Positions 9,302 through 18,311 of a DNA stretch of 64,000 nucleotides are shown piece by piece. The DNA comes from DAIDKA01 sp036521075 (lineage in GTDB: Bacteria; Pseudomonadota; Gammaproteobacteria; Steroidobacterales; Steroidobacteraceae). The translations under genes and the position numbers were made by a program. The number at the start of each line of letters is the position of its first letter. The first letter of the stretch is position 1. The DNA lies in contig DATDIL010000143.1 of the NCBI GenBank assembly GCA_036521075.1, forward strand, positions 5,472-69,471, written 5' to 3'. The notes beneath the pieces are model-generated. The model saw nothing but the letters and a program-made list of their open reading frames with translations. It was not told the DNA's origin and made no database searches.

Positions 9302-10450
9302 CTATCGCGTACCTTTGATAAACGCCAGTACCGGCCCGGACACACCCGTATCGGCGGTGTCGATAGAGAACACGAGCGATACGTGGCTTTGCCCTTTCGC
9401 AATCAGGTATTGCGGGCAATGCGCGCTGTTGGCCTCGCAGAGGCTATCGTGCAGCGTCTTCGAAAAGGCGAGCAGGGATTTCGGATCCAATTCGCCGCTG
9501 ACGATCAGTAGGTTGAATGAGCCTTTCCGGAGTTCCGGCAGGCTGGAGTGCGCCAGCTGTGTTGCAGCGCTCGGCCGCGGGCCAGAGGGGGGAATGAAGT
9601 CCGAGCGCAGCGGTGGCCCACCGGGGCCACCGGGAGGAACGCCCGGCAGCGCACCGTCGGAGCCCGCGGCAGATGCCATGCCGACTTTGTCCCCGCAAGT
9701 CTTCCCGGCTGCGGCCAGCACATCGCCGGCGGCCAGCGGGGGTACCGTGGCTGGCGCGATGTCGAAGGGCGCTCCCGACATCAGAACGGCGCCTTTGATG
9801 CCGACTCCCTTCGGGCCCCAAAGCTCCGGACGGCCCAGATAGGTTCCCAGCGGGACGTTGCCGGCCGAGTGCGCCCAAATGAAGATCCGGTCGGGATTGC
9901 CGCCATAGTCACCGATATGGGCTTCAACCCACTGCAGCATCGCCGCGATATCCTTGGCACCCCCGTCCCACGCGGCGCTGCCCTTGCGTTGCATCAATAC
10001 CCCGACCATGCCGTGCTGGGTCGCAAAGCGGCCGATGTTGTCGTAAAAGGCGTTGGCTGACTTATCCTGAATCTCAATCTTGTTGCCGGCGCCACCGGGG
10101 ACGTACACCAGCACCGTGCGCTTGGCCGGGCCGGTCTTTCCCGAAAAAACGTCAACGACGTCTTTCGGGTCCGGACCGAAGGACTGGTTGCGTGTCACCG
10201 TGATGCCCGGATATGGCTGCGGCAAGCCACTCGTGATGTCATTCTTCGGCATCAGCGGCCGATAGAGTCTCGCGGTGCACACGGGGTCCACGATCGGCCC
10301 GATCTTCACCAACGCAGACTCAATGGTCGCAGGTGGCTCAGCGTGGCCAACATTGATCGCGAGTCCTACCACGGCGGCGCCTAACACCCACCGGCTCCTT
10401 GCAATCAACGACAACGGAGTATTCGAGCTTCGCAAAAAATAGAGCTTCAT
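9302..10450 (-). CDS. Secreted alpha/beta hydrolase (carboxylesterase-like)
   Basis: 382 residues from ATG 10450 (ATG 10474 and 10564 are alternatives; none has a clear ribosome site). Basic N-terminus and hydrophobic segment ending VGHAEPP form a signal peptide. Hydrolase features: oxyanion strand VLVYVPGGAGN, nucleophile elbow IWAHSAGN (first Gly replaced by Ala), acid in SGELDPKSL, and histidine in KGQSHVSL. A Gly/Pro-rich insert (near GVPPGGPGGPP) precedes the last third. Likely an esterase of the hormone-sensitive-lipase type acting in the periplasm; substrate unknown. Confidence 0.75.
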   Translation of the reverse strand: MKLYFLRSSNTPLSLIARSRWVLGAAVVGLAINVGHAEPPATIESALVKIGPIVDPVCTARLYRPLMPKNDITSGLPQPYPGITVTRNQSFGPDPKDVVDVFSGKTGPAKRTVLVYVPGGAGNKIEIQDKSANAFYDNIGRFATQHGMVGVLMQRKGSAAWDGGAKDIAAMLQWVEAHIGDYGGNPDRIFIWAHSAGNVPLGTYLGRPELWGPKGVGIKGAVLMSGAPFDIAPATVPPLAAGDVLAAAGKTCGDKVGMASAAGSDGALPGVPPGGPGGPPLRSDFIPPSGPRPSAATQLAHSSLPELRKGSFNLLIVSGELDPKSLLAFSKTLHDSLCEANSAHCPQYLIAKGQSHVSLVFSIDTADTGVSGPVLAFIKGTR

Positions 10451-10857
10451 GGGGGCACCGATTGGTTTGATCATTTGGATTGGCAAGCGCACTTCAAGAA
10501 TCCGCACTATACGCCTCGCCAGTTGCGGCCGAAATGGACCGGAAATCTGCTTTGATGCCGCCATCCGCGTACCTGCGGTCGTAGCTGCTGATGCAAGATA
10601 CGATTCAGCGCGCGAAACTATTCACATAATCTAATGAGACGAGATATTCATAGCGCAGCGGCGTTATGTCTTGGCACTTTTGAGCATATTTTTGCCGCGC
10701 CGTTCGCCGCTCGGCCAATCAATCAGTCATTTGTCGGACGCTCACCATGACGGAATGTTCGTGATAACTTACAGCGGTGCCTCTGCGGGGATGCTTTGAC
10801 CGGCGTGAGTCTTAAAAACACAGGCCAGGTCACCTGAGTCGTCAGGGAAGAAGAATA
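10451..10857. other. Intergenic region between divergent esterase and acyltransferase genes
   Basis: About 400 bases with no credible gene. It must hold the promoters of both divergent genes. A good AGGGAAGAAG ribosome site sits just before ATG 10858. No strong consensus promoter was identified. Confidence 0.5.
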
Positions 10858-12114
10858 ATGAATACGACGGACCGATTTCATGCACTTGATGCCGTGCGCG
10901 GTTTTGCGCTGCTGGCGGGCATCCTCCTGCACGCGAGCACTTCGTTTTTCAGGGCAGTGCCGATAGCCGACAGCTCGCAAAGCAGCGCACTCGCCCTGCT
11001 ATGCTTCGTGATCCACACCTTCCGGATGACGCTTTTTTTCATCATCGCGGGTTACTTCGCACGACTGCTGCTCGAGCGGCGCGGAGTCAAGGGCTTCATC
11101 AAGAATCGGTCCACGCGGATCGTCGGGCCGACGTTGGTCGGGTGGGTCATTCTGGTACCGCTCACAACCGGCGTCCTCATTTGGTCGGCGGTACGCCACT
11201 TGTCTGCGCCGCCGGCCGCAGCCGTGCTGGCGAGCGTGCCCGCGACCATGCTGCCGCACACCGTGCACGCTGTGCCGATGATGCACCTGTGGTTCCTTTA
11301 TTATTTGTGCATCTTCTATGTGGCAGCGCTTGTGCTGTATTGGCTGTGCAACGGGCTGCTCGATCGCGCGGGTCGGTTGCGTGGCGGACTCGACACCATC
11401 ATGCGCAAGTTGCTCGGCGGCTATCTCGCGCCGTGGGTGTTCGCGCTGCCACTTTTCTTAGTCCTCGGCTTCGATGACCGCATTGTCGTGAGTCTCGGGA
11501 TCCCGACGCCGGAAATGGGCTTGAATCCAAACAAACCTGCGCTCGTGGCCTTTGGCACGGCGTTCGCGCTTGGCTGGTTCGTTCACCGGCAGCCGGCAAT
11601 CCTCAATGAGTGGCGCAATCGCTGGATTGGCCACCTGGCTGTAGGGGTGACCTTGACCGTGCTGTGCGTCACCGTGCTGCGTGTAGTGCCGGGCGCGAAA
11701 ACCGGCTGGCTGCTCGAGAGTGCCGTGTTGAGCCGCGCCGCGTATCTCGGGTGCTATATGGGCTCCATCTGGTACTGGAGTTTCGCCGTCACCGGCGTCG
11801 CATTGCGCTTTTACTCGGGCGAAAGTGCCGTCCGGCGCTATCTCGCGGATTCCTCCTATTGGCTGTACCTGGTGCACATGCCGATCGTGTACTTTCTGCA
11901 GGTGGTATTGGCTCCCGTGCCGTGGCACTGGGCGATCAAGTTTCCGCTGATACTGTTGATCACAATGACGCTGCTGCTTTTGAGTTACCACTATTGTGTT
12001 CGGTCGACGTGGATCGGCCAGATCCTCAATGGCAGGAAATACCCGCGCCAGGCTGCTGCACCCACGGCACCGCCGCGGCCAGCCCTGGGCGCAGCCGGAC
12101 TGTGCGGGGGATGA
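10858..12114 (+). CDS. Acyltransferase family 3 membrane protein (OpgC/MdoC-like)
   Basis: 418 residues with about ten membrane helices. The N-terminus RFHALDAVRGFALLAGILLHAST carries the conserved LDxxRG and histidine of acyltransferase-3 proteins, and the second helix FRMTLFFIIAGYFARLLLERRG matches the glucan-succinylating OpgC branch. These proteins move acyl groups across the inner membrane onto glycans. An Ala/Pro-rich tail follows the last helix. Clear ribosome site. A second acyltransferase-3 gene follows 109 bases later. Confidence 0.85.
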   Translation: MNTTDRFHALDAVRGFALLAGILLHASTSFFRAVPIADSSQSSALALLCFVIHTFRMTLFFIIAGYFARLLLERRGVKGFIKNRSTRIVGPTLVGWVILVPLTTGVLIWSAVRHLSAPPAAAVLASVPATMLPHTVHAVPMMHLWFLYYLCIFYVAALVLYWLCNGLLDRAGRLRGGLDTIMRKLLGGYLAPWVFALPLFLVLGFDDRIVVSLGIPTPEMGLNPNKPALVAFGTAFALGWFVHRQPAILNEWRNRWIGHLAVGVTLTVLCVTVLRVVPGAKTGWLLESAVLSRAAYLGCYMGSIWYWSFAVTGVALRFYSGESAVRRYLADSSYWLYLVHMPIVYFLQVVLAPVPWHWAIKFPLILLITMTLLLLSYHYCVRSTWIGQILNGRKYPRQAAAPTAPPRPALGAAGLCGG

Positions 12115-12223
12115 TCGACGGGCACTGCCCCGATGCCTGGCGATGAGGCTTGCATTGCAACTAAGAACTTAGATACAGTATAGCTATTGTAACTAATTGC
12201 TTAGTCATAGCAGCGAGTAGTCG

Positions 12224-13375
12224 ATGGGAGCCGGCTCAGGCCCGAGTGTGCAACGGCGCAATAGTCGCATCGACGCCCTGCGGGGATTGTCCATCCTCCT
12301 GGTCGTCGTGCACCACATCGGCCTGCGCGTGCCGCTTGCGCAGACGCTGCTCGCCAGATTCGTGCCGCACTGGCTGCTGCAGGGACTGAATTTCAACGGC
12401 TCCGAAGCGGTCATCATCTTCTTCGTCATCTCCGGCTTCCTCATCACCCGCCGCTCGCAGGAGCGCTGGGGGAATTTGCGCGGCATTTCCGTGGGCGGCT
12501 TCTACCTGCTGCGAATGAGCCGCATCGTTCCGCTTCTGCTGTTCGTGGTCGCGGTACTGAGCCTGTTCCACCTACTCGGCGTACCGAGATTCGTGATCAA
12601 CAAATCCGGCCCATCCCTCGGTGGTGCGATCGCCGCGGCGCTTGGTCTGTACCTCAACCGCTACGAGGGTGTCCACGGCTATCTGCCCGGCGGCTGGGAC
12701 GTGCTGTGGTCACTGTCGATCGAGGAGGTGTTCTATCTGGCATTTCCCTTGAGCTGTCTGCTGCTGGCCCGAACGCGCCTGCTGGTACCCGTTCTTGTGT
12801 TGCTGGCTCTCTCGTTTCCCGTCACGCGCGCTGCATTGAGTGCGGGCGGCAACGAGATCTGGCTGGAGAAGGCCTACCTGCCGGGCATGTCGGCGATTGC
12901 AGTCGGAGTGCTCGCGGCAATACTCGTGCGCCGAATCCGGGCTTCGGGCCCGCGCGTCGTCCTCGTGATGAGTCTGGTGGGCTGGGCCGGCGTGTGCGCG
13001 GTATTGTTCGCGGGCAACTGGGTGTGGAGGCTCGTGCATCACGGTTATGGACTCTTTCTGGCCGTCGCGGCCGCCGGAATCGTGATTGGTGCGCACTGGC
13101 ATGAAAGCGCAACGAGCGGCAAGGCGCCGTTGCGGGGACTGAACTGGCTGCGCTCCTGCGGCCGTCTGAGCTACGAAATCTACTTATCCCACATGTTTTG
13201 TGTGTTCGGCGGACTGGCGCTCCTTACCTGGAGCGGCCCCGGTGGACTGTGGCGCTTCCTCTGGTATCCGCCCATCCTGATCGCCTGCTGGGTGCTGGGT
13301 TCTGCCCTTTCACGTGGTTTCACGCTTCCGATCGAACGCCACCTGCGCCAGCGATTTCGGACAACGCCGATTTGA
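12224..13375 (+). CDS. Acyltransferase family 3 protein (OafA/YrhL-like)
   Basis: 383 residues, about ten membrane helices. RNSRIDALRGLSILLVVVHHIG is the family's N-terminal signature with catalytic-type histidine; SGFLITRRSQERWG and WSLSIEEVFYLAFPLSCLL are conserved O-antigen acetylase motifs. Likely O-acetylates a surface or periplasmic glycan. Upstream bases 12150-12215 are AT-rich compared with the surroundings and may hold a separate promoter. No glycan-synthesis genes are nearby, so the acceptor is unknown. Confidence 0.85.
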   Translation: MGAGSGPSVQRRNSRIDALRGLSILLVVVHHIGLRVPLAQTLLARFVPHWLLQGLNFNGSEAVIIFFVISGFLITRRSQERWGNLRGISVGGFYLLRMSRIVPLLLFVVAVLSLFHLLGVPRFVINKSGPSLGGAIAAALGLYLNRYEGVHGYLPGGWDVLWSLSIEEVFYLAFPLSCLLLARTRLLVPVLVLLALSFPVTRAALSAGGNEIWLEKAYLPGMSAIAVGVLAAILVRRIRASGPRVVLVMSLVGWAGVCAVLFAGNWVWRLVHHGYGLFLAVAAAGIVIGAHWHESATSGKAPLRGLNWLRSCGRLSYEIYLSHMFCVFGGLALLTWSGPGGLWRFLWYPPILIACWVLGSALSRGFTLPIERHLRQRFRTTPI

Positions 13376-13517
13376 CCTTCGAGCTAATCGGCCAGGGGCT
13401 TCTCGTTCTGCAACTCTGCGTGAGCCGCCGAGCTGGCACGGCGAGGGAACGCGACGCGGCTTCATGCAAATGCCGCCCCCGTCCTTAGTTCGTGCCGGGG
13501 CGTTTGGCGGGGTGAGG

Positions 13518-13736
13518 CTACTTCCCCGCTGCGAGTGCCTGTACGTCGGAGGCTTTCAGCGCTTTGCCGCCAATGGCCCAATCGCCACTTGCAAACTCAT
13601 TGACGCGAACCCAGGTGACAGCGCGCAAATTTTCGCCTTCGACTTCGACCATCGCGGCCGTGACCTTGGTGATCAGATCTTCCTTTTGCTTCGAAGTAAA
13701 AGCGTCCTTGATCACATCGATAGTAACGAGAGGCAT
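13518..13736 (-). CDS. 4-oxalocrotonate tautomerase-like protein
   Basis: 72 residues from ATG 13736, with an AAGGAG ribosome site about eight bases upstream. After Met removal the chain begins PLVTIDVIKDAFTSKQKEDLI, giving the catalytic N-terminal proline of the tautomerase superfamily. Small size and the motif WVRVNEFASGDWAIGGKAL fit the 4-OT group, close to YusQ-type members. Substrate unknown; it is divergent from a CadC-like regulator, which might control it. Confidence 0.85.
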   Translation of the reverse strand: MPLVTIDVIKDAFTSKQKEDLITKVTAAMVEVEGENLRAVTWVRVNEFASGDWAIGGKALKASDVQALAAGK

Positions 13737-13895
13737 GTCATTGCTCCTTATCTGAGGTTGAAGGCCGCGCCCGGAGCCGCTCCGCCGCTGGCGAGGAGGA
13801 GTTGAACACGCCCCGAGCATGAGGGCTTGAACATCCCATGAAGATTCAATGGAGGTTTGTGGGAGATTGGGCGGCGGTGTTCTATCCTAATTCCC

Positions 13896-15449
13896 ATGAT
13901 CTATCGATTCGGCGCGTTCGAACTCGATATAGCCAAGGTGGAGCTACGCCTGCAGGGCGCGCGCTGCGCGCTTGAGCCGCAGGTATTCGGCCTGCTCGCC
14001 TTGCTGGTCGAAAACCGTGAACGCCTGGTATCCAGGGATGAGATCATCGAAAAGGTCTGGGACGGGCGCGTCGTCTCTGATGCGGCCGTGGCCAGTCGGA
14101 TCAAGTCGGCGCGCAAGGCTCTCGGCGACACTGGCACGCGCCAGGACTTTATCAGGACGATTCACGGTCACGGATTCCGGTTTGTGGCTGACACCAAGGT
14201 CGCGAGTTCTGGAGTGGCTGGCCCGGGAGAACCGAAACCCGGTATCCGGCCGTCCGATCAAACCTATCGGCCGTCGATCGCAGTGCTGCCGTTCCGTCTG
14301 ATCGGGGCCCCCGGGTCATATGCGGCCCTTGGCGATGCCCTGCCCCACGAGTTGATAACGGAGCTGGCGCGGCTGCGATGGCTGTTTGTCACGGCCCGTG
14401 GCTCCTCGTTCCGCCTGCGCGATGCGGATGCGGACGTACGCGAGATCGGGCGCCTGCTCGAAGTACGCTATTGCCTGTCCGGCACCGTGGAAAACGTGGG
14501 CAACGCACTGTCTGTGACTGTCGAACTCGTCGACACCCGCGACGCCGGCGTGGTGTGGGGTGAACACTTTGCCGGTTCGATCGATAACGTGCACCAGATC
14601 CGCGAGGACATCCGCTCACGGATTCTGACTGCGCTTGAGATTCAAATCCCGATTCACGAGGCGGCACTCGCCCGCCTCACGGTGACCGAAAATCTCGATG
14701 CGTGGTCGGCGTATCACCTTGGGCTGCAGCACATGTACCGTTTCAACCGCCGGGACAATGCGCTGGCGACGGCCTTGTTCGCACAAGCGGCTGCCCGGGA
14801 TCCGGGTTTCGCGCGCGCCCACGCGGGGCTGTCTTTCGTCCATTTTCAGACCGCCTTCATGCATTACTCGAACGATCTGGGCGCAGAGATCGCGCTTGCG
14901 CAACGCTTCGCTGCGCGCGGCCTGGAGCTCGATCCCATTGATCCATTTGTCAATTTCACGATGGGTCGCACTTTCTGGCTGAAGGGCGACTTGGAAGGCG
15001 GCCTGGCATGGCTTGAGCGGGCCACGCGCATCAGCCCGAACTATGCCCAAGGAATCTACGCGCGCGCCTGGACCGAAACTCTCGCGGGACGGGGCCTTGA
15101 CGGGCGTAGGCACGCCGATCTCGCCATGCGTCTCAGTCCCCTTGACCCGCTGTACTACGCGATGCTCGGAACCAGGGCCTTCAGTCACATGATGGCGGAC
15201 GAGGATTCGCAGGCGGCGGATTGGGCCGAGCGGGCGGCGCGGTCGCCGGGTGCGCATGTGCTGATCGCACTGATCGCGGCGGCGGCTCACGCCTTGGCCG
15301 GCAATGACCTGCGCGCCGCCTCGTGGGCGGCCAACGTACGTTCACGCAACCGCGCGCTCACGCGCTCCGACTTCTTTCGTGCCTTTCCCATGAAGCCGCA
15401 GGCAACAAAGGCCAGAGTTTCGGAGGCCCTGAAGCGTCTGGGGTTTTGA
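13896..15449 (+). CDS. CadC-like winged-helix regulator with TolB-like and TPR regions
   Basis: 517 residues from ATG 13896. An N-terminal OmpR/PhoB-type DNA-binding domain (about 1-100; ALEPQVFGLLALLVENRERLVSR and FIRTIHGHGFRFVAD) lacks a receiver domain. It is followed by a TolB-like N-terminal fold (SIAVLPFRLIG, ELARLRWLFVTARGSSF, YCLSGTVEN) and a C-terminal run of TPR-like helices (LFAQAAARDPGFARAHAGLS and later repeats). No membrane helix stands out, so it is probably cytoplasmic. Divergent from the tautomerase gene, its most likely target. Confidence 0.85.
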   Translation: MIYRFGAFELDIAKVELRLQGARCALEPQVFGLLALLVENRERLVSRDEIIEKVWDGRVVSDAAVASRIKSARKALGDTGTRQDFIRTIHGHGFRFVADTKVASSGVAGPGEPKPGIRPSDQTYRPSIAVLPFRLIGAPGSYAALGDALPHELITELARLRWLFVTARGSSFRLRDADADVREIGRLLEVRYCLSGTVENVGNALSVTVELVDTRDAGVVWGEHFAGSIDNVHQIREDIRSRILTALEIQIPIHEAALARLTVTENLDAWSAYHLGLQHMYRFNRRDNALATALFAQAAARDPGFARAHAGLSFVHFQTAFMHYSNDLGAEIALAQRFAARGLELDPIDPFVNFTMGRTFWLKGDLEGGLAWLERATRISPNYAQGIYARAWTETLAGRGLDGRRHADLAMRLSPLDPLYYAMLGTRAFSHMMADEDSQAADWAERAARSPGAHVLIALIAAAAHALAGNDLRAASWAANVRSRNRALTRSDFFRAFPMKPQATKARVSEALKRLGF

Positions 15450-15452
15450 CAC

Positions 15453-15845
15453 TCACACCAAAGTGCTCATCCGGCGCTCGCTTTCCTGAGCCAGCGTGAT
15501 GACCCACGCAATCACAATCGCAAGCGCGATCCCATTCAATGCAAGACCCAGCGACAATGTGTGCATCAGTTTCGGGAGAAATCGGACAGCCAGCAAGATC
15601 GCTACCAGCAGGGCCGCCTGTACAGCGGAGATTGCCAACAGCCTCTCGCGATGCAAGCGTATCTCGACGCGAAAAGCGGCCGAGCGAGCGGCGGCGCACC
15701 AGCGAGAGTCGGTTCTTGACAGACTTTCCAGTTCCTCACGCAGACTCTGCGTATTCGCCGCGAGCTGCCGGATTTCCTGGCTGCGCTCCTCGGTCATTTC
15801 CCCATCGATAAAGCCCGAAAGTTCCACCGGATCGATCGGTTTCAT
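15453..15845 (-). CDS. Putative anti-sigma factor, membrane-bound
   Basis: 130 residues. The N-terminal PVELSGFIDGEMTEERSQEIRQL resembles the cytoplasmic anti-sigma domain of RsiW/RseA-type proteins, but the zinc-binding His-Cys-Cys set is absent. Two membrane helices follow (about 70-93 and 100-120). Its ATG overlaps the TGA of the sigma factor (ATGA), so the two are translationally coupled, the standard sigma/anti-sigma arrangement. Confidence 0.7.
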   Translation of the reverse strand: MKPIDPVELSGFIDGEMTEERSQEIRQLAANTQSLREELESLSRTDSRWCAAARSAAFRVEIRLHRERLLAISAVQAALLVAILLAVRFLPKLMHTLSLGLALNGIALAIVIAWVITLAQESERRMSTLV

Positions 15846-16327
15846 GATTCGTCCTCGCCCATCTGTGCCTGCAGGGCCTTTCGTGCCAAGTGAAGCCTTG
15901 ACATGACCGTTCCGCCGGCAATGCCCAGCGCCTCGGCCAGTTCGCGGTAGCTGAGGTCTGCGAAATAGCGCAGCCGCAGGATCTCGCGGTGCTGTTCGGA
16001 AAGGCTTTCGATCGCCGCGCCGAGAATCTCCCAATCCGCCGTGTCAGGTCCGGGTGGATGAGGAAGCCGGAACTCGTCCAAGGTTTCGGTTTTTGCCGCC
16101 GCGAGGCGGCGCAGTATGTCGATGCAACAGTTGCGCACGATCGCAAACCACCAGCCCTTGAACGGTCGGCTGGTATCGAAGGTGCGAAATCGTTCCAGGC
16201 CTCTCAGGGCCGCCTCTTGGATCGCATCGCGCGCATTCTCGCGGTCGCGAAGAATCGCACGGGCGTACGCGGCCGCCTGCCCGAGCAACGGCTCGATCAG
16301 GAGCGCATATCGGCGCTCCGCATCCAT
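15842..16327 (-). CDS. ECF RNA polymerase sigma factor
   Basis: 161 residues with sigma-70 region 2 (ARDAIQEAALRGLERFRTFDTSRPFKGWWFAIVRNCCIDILRR) and region 4 (SEQHREILRLRYFADLSYRELAEALGIAGGTVMSRLHLARKAL), the latter a clear helix-turn-helix. Directs RNA polymerase to a stress or envelope regulon. It starts three bases after the preceding small membrane gene and overlaps the anti-sigma gene, making a three-gene operon. Confidence 0.93.
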   Translation of the reverse strand: MDAERRYALLIEPLLGQAAAYARAILRDRENARDAIQEAALRGLERFRTFDTSRPFKGWWFAIVRNCCIDILRRLAAAKTETLDEFRLPHPPGPDTADWEILGAAIESLSEQHREILRLRYFADLSYRELAEALGIAGGTVMSRLHLARKALQAQMGEDES

Positions 16328-16330
16328 CGT

Positions 16331-16639
16331 CTAACCCAGCTTCTGGAGCAGTTGCAGCAGCTGCAGCAGCTTCTCATGAAATATGATGCATACCGCTACG
16401 AGGGTCACAAGGTAGATTGCCGCCAGCGCCAGCGCGGCCCGGCCTCTCGAGAAAATGGCGCGTGAGGGGGCACTGCCTCGCAGCGCCATCAAGGCCAGTA
16501 CACCGGCCAGGATGGGCTTCTCGGCTCCCAGCAGATTCACGAACCCCGTGATACTCAAAGCCAGTGCAGCAGTGGCCAGGCCGAGTCTGCGGCCTTCCTG
16601 AAAGGCCTTCGCGGGGTCGATTTGACTGATATCAGGCAT
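16331..16639 (-). CDS. Small membrane protein, first gene of the sigma operon
   Basis: 102 residues from ATG 16639, chosen because GGAG lies at proper spacing; ATG 16651 is possible. About three hydrophobic helices (ALSITGFVNLL, AGVLALMALRG, LAAIYLVTLVAVCIIF) and an unusual amphipathic tail, LLQLLQLLQKLG, encoded by CAG/CTG-rich DNA. No family recognised. Operon position suggests a sensor or target of the sigma system, which is inference only. Confidence 0.65.
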   Translation of the reverse strand: MPDISQIDPAKAFQEGRRLGLATAALALSITGFVNLLGAEKPILAGVLALMALRGSAPSRAIFSRGRAALALAAIYLVTLVAVCIIFHEKLLQLLQLLQKLG

Positions 16640-16803
16640 TTTGGTCTCCAATGGGGAGAAGTGCGCTCCCGGCCTTAGGTGTCCTGGATATACGGGTGTG
16701 AAGGGGAAATATTCACAGAAAGTCCGGGCTCATCGGCGCTGAACTGGGTTATGGCATGCAAGAATGGGGGATCCTTACGGCGTCCGGATTCTGGAGGAAT
16801 CGA

Positions 16804-17433
16804 ATGCGTAAACAATGGATCACGGTGGCGGCGACTCTCACGGTAGGGCTCAGCGGCTGCGGCTACAACGCGATTCAGCGAAATGACGAGCAGGTCAAGG
16901 CGAGCTGGTCGGAGGTCATCAACCAGTACCAGCGGCGCGCCGATCTGGTGCCCAACCTGGTCAATACCGTGAAGGGATATGCGGCCCAGGAGCAAGCGGT
17001 GCTGCTCGGTGTCACCGAAGCGCGTGCGAAAGTAGGCACCATCCAGGCCACACCCGAACTCGTCAACGATCCCGAAGCGTTCAAGAAGTTCCAGGCGGCG
17101 CAGGGGCAACTGTCCCAGGCGCTCAAAAGCCTCATTGCAGTGACCGAGAACTATCCGCAGCTCAAGTCGGACGCCAATTTCCGCGATCTGCAGGCCCAGC
17201 TTGAGGGCACCGAAAATCGGATCGCGGTGGCGCGCAATCGTTACATCGCGGCCGTACAGGAATACAACGTCACGGTGCGCTCCTTCCCCGCGAACCTCAC
17301 GGCCAAGTTCTATCATTATCCGCAGAAGGCCAATTTCACGGTGGCAAATGAACAGGAAATTGCCAAACCACCGACCGTGGATTTCGGACCGGCGCCTGCC
17401 AAACCCACTGAGGCCTCAGGCCCCGCCAAGTGA
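16804..17433 (+). CDS. lemA: LemA family lipoprotein
   Basis: 209 residues from ATG 16804, preceded by GGAGGAAT. The signal peptide ends in a lipobox (VGLSGC), so it is probably lipid-anchored. The mature part has the LemA core: WSEVINQYQRRADLVPNLVNTVKGYAAQEQAVL, then long helices and FPANLTAKFYHYPQKANF. LemA proteins often pair with TPM-domain or M48 proteins, in line with the next gene. Its stop overlaps the GTG of the downstream gene. Function in the envelope is not settled for this family. Confidence 0.92.
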   Translation: MRKQWITVAATLTVGLSGCGYNAIQRNDEQVKASWSEVINQYQRRADLVPNLVNTVKGYAAQEQAVLLGVTEARAKVGTIQATPELVNDPEAFKKFQAAQGQLSQALKSLIAVTENYPQLKSDANFRDLQAQLEGTENRIAVARNRYIAAVQEYNVTVRSFPANLTAKFYHYPQKANFTVANEQEIAKPPTVDFGPAPAKPTEASGPAK

Positions 17434-18311
17434 GCACGGTGGGCGTGGCCCGCGGTTGGCTGCTGGCGGCGACCCTGGGTTGCGCGTCGTGGGCCGGCGC
17501 GCAGGTGGCAGTGCCGGCGTTGACCGGACATGTCGTGGATCAAACCGGGGTCTTGAGTGCCCAACAACGCGCGACCCTGGAACAAACCTTGCGGGCATTT
17601 GAAGCCAGGAAGGGGAGCCAGATCGCGGTCCTGATCGTCCCGAGCACGGCACCGGAGGCTATCGAGCAGTACGGCATCCGCGTTGCGGAGCAATGGCAGC
17701 TGGGCCGCAGGAAAATCGACGACGGCGCGATTCTGCTTGTTGCGAGGGACGATCACACCCTGCGCATCGAGGTGGGCTACGGTCTCGAGGGGGCACTCAC
17801 CGATGCAACCAGCAAGCGCATCATCAGCGAGATCATCGTCCCGCATTTCCGCCAGGGCGATTTTTATGGCGGCGTGAGCGCCGGTCTCGACCAGATGATG
17901 CGGGTGGTAGATGGCGAGCCGTTACCGCCGCCTAACGCCGTACGTGTCAGCGATGCGACCCGGCTTCGGCAGTTTTTCCCGGTACTTGTCGTGCTCGCGG
18001 TTTTCGCGGGTGGCTTGTCGCGCGCGATCCTGGGCCGGTTTCCCGGTGCCGTCGTCACCGGCGGCGCGGTCGGTTTGGTCACCTGGTTATTTGTCGGCGC
18101 CGTTGCGGTCGGCCTGATTGCGGGAGCCGTTGCCCTGCTGTTCACCCTGCTTTCGGCGGGAACGCGCGGATTTGGCATGATCAACACGCTGGGCGGAGTG
18201 GGTGGAGGCGGCTTCGGCGGCGGATCCGGCGGGGGTGGCTTTGGTGGCGGGGGAGGCTTCAGCGGGGGCGGCGGCGGCTTCGGCGGCGGCGGCGCATCGG
18301 GCAGCTGGTAA
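17430..18311 (+). CDS. TPM-domain (YgcG-like) membrane protein with Gly-rich tail
   Basis: 293 residues. Signal peptide (about 1-24), TPM domain (about 30-160: VVDQTGVLSAQQRATLEQTL, SQIAVLIVPST, LRIEVGYGLEGALTDATSKRI), two membrane helices (about 175-245), and a tail of more than 40 residues made almost entirely of Gly, Phe and Ser. TPM proteins of this kind are linked to photosystem repair in plants and to unknown envelope tasks in bacteria. GTG start overlaps lemA by four bases. Confidence 0.9.
   Translation: MSTVGVARGWLLAATLGCASWAGAQVAVPALTGHVVDQTGVLSAQQRATLEQTLRAFEARKGSQIAVLIVPSTAPEAIEQYGIRVAEQWQLGRRKIDDGAILLVARDDHTLRIEVGYGLEGALTDATSKRIISEIIVPHFRQGDFYGGVSAGLDQMMRVVDGEPLPPPNAVRVSDATRLRQFFPVLVVLAVFAGGLSRAILGRFPGAVVTGGAVGLVTWLFVGAVAVGLIAGAVALLFTLLSAGTRGFGMINTLGGVGGGGFGGGSGGGGFGGGGGFSGGGGGFGGGGASGSW

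Noticed and set aside
18190..18310. GGC/GGT-rich repeat at the end of the TPM gene
   Set aside because: It simply encodes the Gly-rich tail common in YgcG-like TPM proteins.
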